A model generated the notes under the pieces. It was not told where the DNA came from, made no database searches, and saw only the letters and a program-made list of their open reading frames with translations. Below, one piece after another: positions 1-8,138 of a stretch of DNA of 64,000 nucleotides. The stretch comes from Palaemon carinicauda (taxonomy: Eukaryota > Arthropoda > Malacostraca > Decapoda > Palaemonidae), in contig NC_090744.1 of assembly GCF_036898095.1 (NCBI RefSeq), positions 96,770,253-96,834,252 on the forward strand. Reading direction: 5' to 3'. The first letter of the stretch is position 1; each line of letters begins with the position of its first letter. The position numbers were made by a program, and so were the translations under genes.

Positions 1-580
1 GCTGGGTGGACATCTTTTTTCACGTAAATAGACGAAAAAGGTTCAGGTTTTTCCTTCAAGTTTTTGGCCTTATCCAAGATGTTGTCCTTCTGTCTCTGGT
101 CGTCGACAACTACCAGGATTGGTCTCTTCCTCCTATCATTCACCTGACCAAGCCTTTTAATTTCCCAATTCGTTGGGTCTAAAGCTTCATCGCATCCTAC
201 TTCATCCAGAATCCTCCTCAATTTTGACTGATCATCCCTTCCTATATTGTCTTCTACTTCTGATACTCCAGTAATGATGATTTTTCTTGACGTTCTCTTG
301 CATCCAGTGATTCCAGGAACATCTGCTGCTGACTTATAATACTAAAAGCTTGTTTTAAGTCAGATGACAATTCTGTCACCTCCTTTCTTATTTGCTTCAT
401 TTGCTCTACTTCTCTTGTCAGATTCCTTATTTCTTGCAGTAATATTGCGTTTGAAGGTTCTTCATTAGTGTGTGCATTAAGGACTGTCCTCAGTGCCTCC
501 TTCAGTTGGGTGTTCGTCAGCCTATTAATTTGGGTTTGGGACAAGTTCCTAACATCTTCAATAGTTTCCAAGTTAGCCAT
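1..580 (-). pseudogene. LINE ORF1-like protein, frameshifted and partial
   Basis: Translation starts at the ATG at 578-580 (MANLETIEDV...) and gives 108 residues of charged, heptad-like sequence, read as a coiled coil, to a stop at 254-256. The neighbouring frame then stays open to position 1: it starts with KIIITGVSE, then has a segment ending in IYVKKDVHPA. That order (coiled coil, then an RRM-like basic region with a KKDVHP-type motif) is typical of ORF1 nucleic-acid chaperones of LINEs. The two frames can be joined by one base near 283-291, inside an A-rich run on the coding strand, so this copy carries a one-base frameshift. ORF1 proteins package LINE RNA in the cytoplasm. The LINE clade cannot be assigned without the RT. 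Confidence 0.6.
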
Positions 581-880
581 TTGGTTAAGTATGCCCTCAA
601 ATTGCCACTCAAATCATAAAAAACGTTATATAAACAAAATCTGTTGTCATGGCAACCAAGGAAAAAAAACTTCGTGGGGCCAGGGAGATTGTAAATGCTC
701 CCTTGAAAATATAATTCACTCTATTTAATGCCCTTATCACAGTGTCCCGTCAATCACCAACACTTCATATAGTCACACACTTTATCAATCTAATTCACTG
801 TTCATGCTAATACAGGAAAAACCAGAATAACTGAGAGCAGCTCTGTTGTGATGTTTCTCAGTAACGCCATCTATCCAGAA
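1..880 (-). mobile_element. 5' end of a non-LTR retrotransposon (LINE), cut by the window edge
   Basis: On the minus strand the segment holds a leader of about 300 bases (880 down to 581) followed by an ORF1-like reading frame that runs off the window start. The 5' boundary is placed near 880 because the sequence from 889 onward is the GC-rich array found in DIRS element A. The LINE therefore appears inserted into, or directly against, that array, and the missing left end of DIRS A may lie beyond the window. No target-site duplication can be checked because the LINE 3' end is not in view. Confidence 0.65.
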
Positions 881-901
881 AAAAAAAAACATGCTCTCCA
901 A

Positions 902-1269
902 TGTTCGCCCCCGCGCGAACCAACGGTCTTCCATCGCGCAAACGGAAGGTTTCCGTCGCGCGAACCGACGGTGTTCCGTCGCGCGAACCGACGGTGTTCC
1001 GTCGCGCGAACCGACGGTGTTCCGTCGCGCGAACCGACGGTGTTCCGTCGCGCGAACCGACGGTGTTCCGTCGCGCGAACCGACGGTGTTCCGTCGCGCG
1101 AACCGACGGTGTTCCGTCGCGCGAACCGACGGTGTTCCGTCGCGCGAACCGACGGTGTTCCGTCGCGCGAACCGACGGTGTTCCGTCGCGCGAACCGACG
1201 GCGTTCCGTCGCGCGAACCGACGGCGTTCCATCGCACGAACCAACAGTGTTTCTTCGCACGAACGTCGG
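902..1269. repeat. 23-bp GC-rich minisatellite, array 1 (about 16 units)
   Basis: The unit is 23 bp (core GTTCCGTCGCGCGAACCGAC). Ten consecutive units from 971 to 1200 are identical, and the edge units are diverged. Because 23 is not a multiple of 3 and the unit has no stop, all frames are open on both strands, which explains the many overlapping 'proteins' here; none is a credible gene. The same GCGCGAACCAACG motif occurs singly in DIRS copy B near 22790, so the array is an expansion of element sequence. Confidence 0.95.
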
Positions 1270-1329
1270 CTTAATTCTTGCAGTGTCCATTGCTCGTCTA
1301 TGGGTTATCGCTCGCACATGCTCTCCAAT

Positions 1330-1580
1330 GTTCGCCCCCGCGCGCACCAACGGTCTTCCATCGCGCAAACGGAAGGTTTCCGTCGCGCGAACCGACGGTG
1401 TTCCGTCGCGCGAACCGACGGTGTTCCGTCGCGCGAACCGACGGTGTTCCGTCGCGCGAACCGACGGTGTTCCGTCGCGCGAACCGACGGTGTTCCGTCG
1501 CGCGAACCGACGGGGTCCGTCGCGCCAACCGACGGCGTTCCGTCGCACGAACCTACAGTGTTTCTTCGCACAAACGTCGG
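1330..1580. repeat. 23-bp GC-rich minisatellite, array 2
   Basis: The unit is the same as in array 1, with five identical units from 1398 to 1512 and diverged units at each edge. Arrays 1 and 2 sit inside a higher-order direct duplication: the block at about 889-1316 recurs at about 1317-1625, with the same entry sequence (CATGCTCTCCAATG at 890 and 1317) and the same exit sequence ending in TGGGTTATCGCTCG. The second block is shorter by about five units. Confidence 0.93.
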
Positions 1581-1625
1581 CTTAATTCTTGCAGTGTCCA
1601 TTGCTCGTCTATGGGTTATCGCTCG

Positions 1626-2620
1626 CTGACCACCAGCTCTCGCCCTTCCTACCACGCTCGCCCTCCTTCTGCGCTCCTTCGCTCACCTTCGTTTGCGTTC
1701 CTGCGTGACCGCGCATGGGCGCTTCCACGTTCGCCCACGCGCAAATCATTGATTTATCATCGCGCGAGCTCCAGGGCGATTGTGACCACGATTCCCATTG
1801 GGGTTTTCGCAGCATGGCCAGCCCTGGCGAGTTCTTCTGGAGCGTATTTCCAGAACACGGCCTCACCCCGTAAACGCAGAGCATGGCACTTTCAAGATTA
1901 GGAAGAATCTTCAGGGAGGTCTGAGCAACACTCCTCTTTCCAGAACCTGGGTTAGCCCTTGCCCGTCATTCCCTGGAAGGATTTTTGGCGGGTGCTTTCC
2001 GTTCGAGATTTCTCCATCGGCCAAGGGGTGACTGCTTATTCCTTCCTCTTCTCCGCCTCGTGTAGGGGGCTTACCAGGTCCTTTCCCTCCTCGGTTACGG
2101 CCCGAGGTTTGGTTCAAGGAAGCTACAGGAAGATCATGGATACTTTCCTCCTCTCGGGCTCAGGCACCTTGGCGTTTCTTCGTTAAGTATCTAACTTGCG
2201 GGCAAGCTCGATGTTGGACCATCTGGACGCGCTGACCGAGGGCTTCCTTTCGGGTGTCTCATCCATGGATGTCGACAACCTCAGACACCCTTCCATCCTT
2301 GAGAAGAGTTTGTTTGTGCCCAAGGACAGAGACTTAGACAGCGGCTGTGCGGAGGAAATCGACTTCCGTTTTCACTCCTCCAAGGCGCTTTCTTCCAGAC
2401 TCTGCAGGGCTCCAGCGCCTTTTTCTTTCAACCACGTCGGCCTAAGTTATCGGCTACGACAACTGAGACAAGGTGTCCAATTGCAGTTTCCTCCTGTCAG
2501 GAACAGATGGCACAGGAGGCTCCCCGGGGGGGGGGGGGGGGGGGGGGGGGCATAGTCCTAAAGGGAGCGGCAGAGTTCACGAACTCTAGGATTGGCACCC
2601 CCCCCTTGCAGGTTTCTTGC
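1626..2620 (+). pseudogene. DIRS A: ORF1 (gag-like) 3' part, broken
   Basis: This stretch is colinear with 22.75-23.75 kb of copy B; for example the motif CATCGCGCGAGC followed by GGGCGATTGTGACC and a GCAGAGCATG block recurs there. No continuous frame survives, since several short open segments switch frame. A run of 25 or more G at about 2525-2550 is an additional disruption. In DIRS elements ORF1 is the gag-like structural protein, usually basic and poorly conserved. The assignment rests on position and on alignment to copy B, not on a recognised domain. Confidence 0.45.
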
Positions 2621-2879
2621 TGGGAGGATGCCTAAGGTTACTCATCCGGATGACAGCTTCCCGATGCCCATTCCTGCCCGATCTCTGTGATCAGCCAAAG
2701 ATATCGCGCCTGCCGTCTCTGTCAGCGAATTCAGTGTCTCTGAACCTCTGTGCCATAGGGTCGGCAAGAGTTGCCCGTTTGGGCAGGATGATCCATACCT
2801 TAGGAGAAGGTCCTCCATGGGATCATCGACGGCTTCACCCCCGGCTTCTTCAGTCGATCCTTTCTTGTAAGGAAGTACT

Positions 2880-3530
2880 GTATCTGAGTCGGGAGTTCCG
2901 TAGTCGACCTCTCAGCCCTGATCAAGTTTGTCGAACAAACTTCGTCCAGCGTAGAACAGCAGAATCGATCAGACTGGTAACGAGGCGACAGGACTCCTTA
3001 AACCCTGGATCGGAAGGACGGGTACTTTCAGTTCCCATTCCATTCATCTTCCAGGGAGCTCGTGGAATTCAGCCTAGACTGCAGGTATTCCTGCTTATGA
3101 TGCAATGTGGCGATCCCGCCGTGGCATCGCAGGTTTTTTTCCCCAGAGAACTCTCCCTGCTTTCCTCATGGCCGCTCAGGTGCAGGCTTCCGCCTCCTTC
3201 GCTTTTTGGAGGGCTGGTCAACTCCGGTAGGCTCGGGTTCGACCTTCTTCAGCGCCGGGACAAGCTTCCGGATGCTTACCATGAGTGTGGGTTCATGGTA
3301 TTTTGCTAGGAGCCTTCTCTCTTCTGCCTCAACATCTGGAGTATCTGGCCATGATATTGAGTCAACGGACTTACCACGTTGGAAACCCCGCTTCTCGTCC
3401 GTCCAGCGAGGTTAAGCAACGTCGGTTCTGGTCGGTACTTGGATGGGTGACCACCTGGGGACACCAGATTCTGTTGCCACCTCCTCCGAGCCTTCCCTTC
3501 AGTTGACTGTGGCAAGGCTGAGGAGAGTCG
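2880..3530 (+). pseudogene. DIRS A: reverse transcriptase remnant, catalytic site lost, interrupted by a 5S-like insert
   Basis: The finger-region phrase ALIKFVEQTS (near 2915) corresponds to the SPLNKFVQQT phrase of copy C. The palm motif reads FLEGW at 3203-3217 where copy B has FLDDW and copy C YLDDW, so both catalytic aspartates are replaced (Glu and Gly). The later YLAMIL phrase at about 3340-3357 corresponds to YLGLIL in B. Directly after it the frame enters the 5S-like insert at 3361-3479, then returns to element sequence (GAGCCTTCCCTTCAG, present in both copies). Several frameshifts occur. RT would copy element RNA into DNA; this copy cannot. Confidence 0.75.
3361..3479 (+). pseudogene. 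5S rRNA-like sequence, full length, inside DIRS A RT
   Basis: The 118-119 bases align without gaps to an arthropod 5S rRNA as I know it. The landmarks are in order: 5' stem CAACG, TACCACGTTG, CTTCTCGTCCG, GGTTAAGCAACGTCGG (box A region), GTACTTGGATGGGTGACC (box C region), CCTGGGGACACCAG and the 3' stem CTGTTG. Differences such as GACCACCTGGGGA instead of GACCGCCTGGGAA and a weakened terminal stem suggest a pseudogene. There is no T-rich pol III terminator immediately 3'. DIRS copy B has no such sequence at the same place. It could also be a 5S-headed SINE lacking its tail. Confidence 0.85.
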
Positions 3531-3779
3531 CAGTACCTGTTCTCGGTCAAGCAGAGCTTTCAGCCCTACCTTGGAATGTTTCCTAGTTCTCCTTTCCTCA
3601 TTGACCCGTCTATAGTTCCGAACGGTCGCCTCAGGATAAGTTCCATGTGGGCCGGTCCAAGTTCCAGTGGTTTCAGGCAACGATTAACCGGACTTCCTGG
3701 CCCCTATGGGACCAGCAGAACTATTAGACCTGCAATGGGTGTTGACCTCTGGAACTTCTTGATGGGAGTGGATATTCTC

Positions 3780-4140
3780 GTCCTTTCCCCACATTCTTGA
3801 TGCTGTTCTCGGACTCGTCAAAAAAAAAAAGGGGGGGGGGCATGTTCCGGTCCAGGCCTATGGTCAGGACCTGAAGGATACCTCTCCATCATTCAGGCAG
3901 GCTTAGGGGCCGTAGTCTGGCCCCTCTACAGATCCTACAGCTCCTGCCGAGTCGCTCCGTGCGCGTCGACTTCATGATTCTGGCGTATTCCAACCAGCAG
4001 GGGACGCATTTTCACACCTCCACATCTTGCAGTAGAGATACCGAGATGATTGAGATACTCTCAATACCAACATCGGCTCTCTCATTCCAGGCAGAGGAAT
4101 GTTCTCTCCGACTATCCGAGCAGAGCCTCGTAGAGAGAGT
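3780..4140 (+). pseudogene. DIRS A: RNase H remnant
   Basis: This part is positionally equal to 24.82-25.12 kb of copy B. Shared phrases include the TGATGCTGT-CTCGGAC-CGTCAAAAAA stretch near 3798-3830, the AGTAGAGATACYGAGATG stretch near 4032 and CATTCCAGGCAGAGGAATG near 4083. In A the A-run is followed by a G-run, so the coding frame is lost. RNase H removes the RNA strand during reverse transcription. No complete D-E-D-D set can be read here. Confidence 0.5.
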
Positions 4141-4189
4141 GTACCTGGGGGTCTTTGGCCTTGAGTAACCAGCAAGCCCTGGTCTGGGG

Positions 4190-4560
4190 GACCTGATCGC
4201 GACAGCTTGGAACCTCAAGCTTCCGCTGTCCTTCCCCCCAGTCTCAGACCCCGAGACTCTGGTAAGATGCATTCCGGTGATGGTGGGACAACTTCGACGC
4301 CTGCGTCTTCCCTCCCTTTTGTCTGAGGAGAATGGGTCTCAACAAGACCAGGTTGTCTGTCAACCTTTCAATGGGAGAGCTCCACTGGGACTATGCGCAG
4401 AACGGTTTCTGGACCCTCTGCTTCCCCTGACGGAACTCCCGGGAGAGCTTCTCCCACGGCACAGACTACTCAAACAACCACACTGCAACATCTTTCACGA
4501 ACCGGGGCGTCGCTTCGGCTTCATGCCTGGAGACACTACGCCTCCTCCTCAAGAAGAGAC
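4190..4560 (+). pseudogene. DIRS A: methyltransferase-like (post-RNase H) segment remnant
   Basis: A frame at about 4192-4262 reads DLIATAWNLKLPLSFPPVSD, matching the conserved DLFATxxNxKLP...SPxPD block that follows RNase H in DIRS elements and is visible in copies B (25.22 kb) and C (12.95 kb). A later segment, LPGELLPRHRLLKQPH (near 4438-4486), corresponds to the LPRELPHQPNLLRQP-type block of copy C. In DIRS elements this region is annotated as a DAM-like methyltransferase of unknown role. Frameshifts separate the blocks. Confidence 0.5.
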
Positions 4561-4599
4561 AACCCGCAACAGTCGCGGGACGGAGGTCGCGTCATCTGC

Positions 4600-5542
4600 G
4601 ATAGTCATCCGCAGGGCTCTTCCAGGCGAAGTGAAGAGTCTTCGGTGGTTGGTGCCGTGGGAGATATACCTCTTCCCTTGAGGCCTCTTCTCCAGCAATA
4701 ACGGTCTTATTGCCTTTCGGCGGGAGGAAACTCCTTTCCGCTCTCGGCAATGAAGCCTGTCGCTCAGCCTTTCCCTAACCTTCAGGCTTAAAGGAATAAC
4801 TTTTTCCTGCCCTCTGGATCTTTCCTCGCTCATGCGAAGCTACGATCGTCCCTGCCCTAGTCGGAGTGAGACCTCCAACTTGGAGCATGGCTCGGACTTT
4901 TTAGTCCCTTAAGAGATCTTCTCAAGACCCTTTACGACAGGCCTCGGATTGTTTCCGTCTTGGGTCTCCTGCTCACTCTGGCCGCGGCCAGTGTGTAAGC
5001 AATCTTCTTGGTCTCGTACGACTCCGCCCTTTCTAAGGAAGAGGGGGAGGCAACATTCAGGTTCGCTCCTGAGTTGTTGGCTAGACTCAGAATCTGGGGG
5101 TCCCGGCCCTTCGGTCCAATTCCTACAAGATTTCGAGTCTCCATTCTGTATCTGATATCCCAAAACCTTCTCTTTCTTGCCAGTAAAGGAATCGAGAGGT
5201 CAGCTTTGGGAACAGCTGCAGTTTGTCCTCAGTTGCAGCCGATTTGGGAGCACAAGGAGGACACGGGGGAGAGTCACCAGTATACCTCTTCAGCTCGGAC
5301 TCAAGGACATTCATCTCAACCTGTCTCCAGATCCTCCCCCGTCACGTCGCCCTACAGCACGATGTTGGATACATCGCAACGTCCCTCGCCTTCGAGTAAT
5401 ACTACTCTGTGACGCAGGTGCTACAAGCTGGAGTCTGGAAGCGTCTAATGACCTTCGCAGCCCGCTTCCTGCAGGGCGTGACCCACAGGAGTTTCGATAC
5501 GTTTTCTATCGCTCTGTGGTGGCTACACAACAGCTGGTCTAA
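4600..5542 (+). pseudogene. DIRS A: tyrosine recombinase remnant, two catalytic residues lost
   Basis: Near 5358 the frame reads HDVGYIATSLAFE followed by a stop, then YSVTQVLQAGVWKR and FLQGVTHRSFDTF, ending at the same position relative to the ICR as in copies B and C (stop 5540-5542). The family motif HxxR has become HDVG (Arg to Gly at 5367-5369), and the nucleophilic tyrosine position is Phe (5466-5468). The first catalytic Arg (KR in copy B) also cannot be read. Recombinases of this family integrate the circular DIRS DNA; this copy is inactive. Confidence 0.7.
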
Positions 5543-6017
5543 CCTCAGGCTCCTTTTTGGACAGGTAGCAGAAGGTTGAGGGCATTGTTATCAGGTTTTA
5601 GTCTGCATGAACGAAAGAAGTATGTCTGGCCCTTATTTCTTTCTTCATCATCCCCTCTACGGGGAAGCAGCATCCTGGTCTCTGCATAGCTGACCTCGAA
5701 CCTCTGCAGGTAAACCATGCTTCCTTGTGTTCCGAGTATTGAGTCAATACTGTCGCGTCCCCCATACCCTGACGAGGTGGTATTGGGAACGTCCTAACCC
5801 AGAGTTCCTTCTGGAACTCCAGGTCAACTGCCTAGGACGGGTCACACTTCTTCCTTCACACGCAAGCTTATGTAGGCCACATGGTTTCTTGCGGAGCAAG
5901 GAACTTGTGAGGTGCAGGGACTCCCTTTCTCGAGTGCGACTTACTCGGATTCTGAGTCCCCGGGTAAAGCCAAAGCCAGTATGGCTGGGGACTTTCCACC
6001 CTACCTAAGGGGTAAGT

Positions 6018-6125
6018 CACCCAATGTAAATAGCGTGGTTTGTATTTCGGTTATGGAACAAATGATAAATTCGAAGATAATTTGTATTTTTCCTAACCAT
6101 ACAAACCTTAGCTATTTACACATAT
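6018..6125 (+). repeat. DIRS A internal complementary region (ICR)
   Basis: Bases 6018-6060 read like the reverse complement of a DIRS B-type left end (GTAAATAGCGTGGTTTGTAT ... GGAAC), and 6061-6120 read like the reverse complement of this element's right end (6310-6372). The junction GGAACAAATGA is the circle-junction signature used by DIRS elements to complete their ends. Confidence 0.85.
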
Positions 6126-6372
6126 TTGCCCGCCAGCCCTGTCCCCCAAGGCAAGTCCTACCTCTAAGTGAAAGTGAGCATTCACCTGTGTGTGAGGGGG
6201 GGAGGGGTAGCTAGCTACCCCTCCCCTACCCCCCGCTAACTAGCGCGGGGGTAATACACCCTCGTTAAATTCTAATGGCTCGCCATTTCAGCTGCACTAA
6301 AAGGTAAACCCAATGTAAATAGCTAAGGTTTGTATGGTTAGGAAAAATACAAATTATCTCCGAATTTGTCAT
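6126..6372 (+). repeat. DIRS A right terminal repeat with hairpin
   Basis: This is the same sequence as the right repeat of copy B. It contains a perfect palindrome GAGGGGTAGCTAGCTACCCC (plus TC) at 6202-6223, the ...CTCGTTAAATTCTAATGGC... block, and the terminal GTATGGTTAGGAAAAATACA. The inverted partner (left repeat) is absent from the window. Confidence 0.8.
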
Positions 6373-6973
6373 ATTTGTGTGATTCTTTGTAGTGTACTGA
6401 ATCATCTTTGGTACACTATACATTATTAATATATTTTATTTAATGTGTTATATGACGCCATACTTAACTGTATTTTTATTTATTAGTTAATGGTATTAAT
6501 TTCTATCTCCAAAAAAATGGCTATTTTTGACACAAAAATACATACATACATATACCAAGGCACTTCCCCCAATTTTGGGGGGTAGCCGACATCAACAAAT
6601 GAAACAAAACAAAAAGGGACCTCTTCTCTCTACGTTCCTCCCAGACACAAAAATAATTAAGATATTAAAATATATAAATAAACAATATAATGAGTAGTTC
6701 ACGATATACTGAGGACGTGATATAGCTAGAGATTACTGTACACTACAGTATATTTGTATATTTGCCTTATTTATTGTCCTTATAGTACAGTATTGAAAAT
6801 TTTTATTATTACAAATTTACCATTATTGAATGAAAATATCAAACAATTTCAAATTTCTAGACCACCTGTTGATTTATACAAAGAATTTAAATTGGTTTGA
6901 TATGATTACTGTAATTCAGAAAACTCACAACAAAAATGGACTAACTTTTCTTTAAAATTTCTCATCCCTGCAG
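6373..6973. other. AT-rich intron with a short dispersed-repeat fragment
   Basis: This is the intron sequence between DIRS A and the carbonic anhydrase exon. Positions about 6545-6650 (CCAAGGCACTTCCCCCAATT, then GGGTAGCCGACATCAACAAA) match a dispersed repeat I recognise from decapod sequences; that recognition is from memory. The polypyrimidine/acceptor stretch ends in CTGCAG at 6973. Nothing else is recognised. Confidence 0.5.
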
Positions 6974-7135
6974 GCTATGAACATGTTACATTTGATGCGT
7001 AATTCTGATCGAACATCACAAGAAATAATAAAACATTCTCCGTTGAAGGCATGGCTTGTTCGTCATGGGCATTCATCTATTGCAAAATATGCCCAGCTAG
7101 AAGTTGCCGATTTTCAAGCACCTCTGATATTTCAG
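6974..7135 (+). CDS. CAHbeta: Beta-carbonic anhydrase, penultimate coding exon
   Basis: This 162-bp exon encodes 54 residues in phase 0, from AMNMLHLMRNSD to DFQAPLIFQ. It is flanked by a CTGCAG acceptor (AG 6972-6973) and a GT donor (7136-7137). The sequence matches animal beta-class carbonic anhydrases, in which the preceding exon would end in the zinc-site GHSDCK; here the exon starts with the following Ala-Met-Asn-Met-Leu. Segments SPLKAWLVRHGHSSIAKY and PLIFQ are characteristic. The enzyme interconverts CO2 and bicarbonate and is mitochondrial in insects. The zinc ligands (Cys/Asp, His/Cys) are upstream, outside the window. Joining to 27678 gives PLIFQ-AETPMRRFVAYIDPE without a shift. 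Confidence 0.92.
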
Positions 7136-7480
7136 GTATTGCATTTTCTTTACTGTTTAGAAATGTAAATGCTCTGCAATTTTCTTCTTTTTGATTTGCC
7201 TTTCTGCATTATCTAATTACTGTAGTATTCTAATCAATTCTAAATAAAGATAGATCAACTAGAAAATAGGTAAGTATACTGTACTATATACTGTACATAA
7301 AAGCAGTATAGGTTGGGAAGACTAAAATGTTGGTTCAGGGCAACTTGACCTCATTGCATTAAGAGCCTGGACACTTCCATAGGTAATATTACACTTAGTT
7401 TTGTTTTAAATACTCCAGACTCAGGAAATACCAGACTTCATACAAATATTGCAGTACTGAATATCTCTTGAGGAACCATC

Positions 7481-7675
7481 TTTGTTCCAACGCGATATAC
7501 AAACCTCGTAATCATTTAATATAGGAATTCGCTTCAGCTCAGCTGAAACAGCCGAAGAGAAAGAAAACCAGACAGTTGTGCTCATTGGTTGGCTGGCAGT
7601 ATGGGCCAAGCTCGCCCCCCCCCTCCCCACCGCCAGCCCGCTTTCCTCATTCACTCGCTTCGGCTCAATGTGGAT
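7481..7675 (+). repeat. DIRS C left inverted terminal repeat
   Basis: The sequence AATATAGGAATTCGCTTCAG, then CTCAGCTGAAACAGC, then CATTGGTTGGCTGGC recurs as its reverse complement at about 14955-15130. The small differences between arms indicate age after insertion. Confidence 0.88.
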
Positions 7676-8138
7676 GGTTGCCTACTCTCCGTTCTCTACA
7701 CTACAGCCTTTTGCCTTCTCTTGTGCTTGTGTACTAGTGATTGGTCTTTGTTATGAAGGAGAAAGTTACTCTTTAAAATGCGATGTTGTGCAGGCCATGG
7801 CGGGCGTTGCAGTGGGTGGCGTTCGTCACCTTCTGTAGACCCGCACACGCTCTGCTCGACATGCAGGGGAAAACCTTGCTCTCAAGGTTCTCCTTGCCGT
7901 AGTGTGAATCCTGGCCGCCATTTTGGGAAGTCCGGATTCATAGCCTGTCGGGGTTTTCTCGGATTTCGCCGGGGGAGTGGTTGACCTTAGAGCTCCCGCT
8001 ATTTCGGCGATCCCGAAAGACACCCGATAGATTGCTGTTACTGATGATGACACGTTACCCGGTAAGAAGGGGGAATTTTGGGCGTCTCTCGGATTATCAG
8101 GTAAGCTTGACTTAAATTTGTTAAGACGCCGTTTAAAT

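Larger units (their letters stand above)
889..6372 (+). mobile_element. DIRS-like retrotransposon copy A, left end missing, degraded
   Basis: Order along the copy: GC-rich Arg/Ser-type ORF1 region with minisatellite, RT remnant, RNase H and methyltransferase-like remnants, tyrosine recombinase remnant, ICR and right terminal repeat. It aligns colinearly with copy B (22.75-27.44 kb). The right end is set at about 6372 because the reverse complement of the bases before it matches the second half of the ICR at 6061-6120. The first half of the ICR predicts a left end starting with GTTCC, which is not present in the window; the LINE at 1-880 sits where it would be approached. The copy lies in the intron upstream of the carbonic anhydrase exon at 6974, in sense with the gene. 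It is not autonomous: RT and recombinase catalytic residues are lost. Confidence 0.85.

Noticed and set aside
785..1629. Several 115-245 residue open frames on both strands, rich in RRANRRCSVART or RRFARRNTVGSRDG repeats
   Set aside because: All are readings of the 23-bp minisatellite, which has no stop in any frame; they imply no gene.
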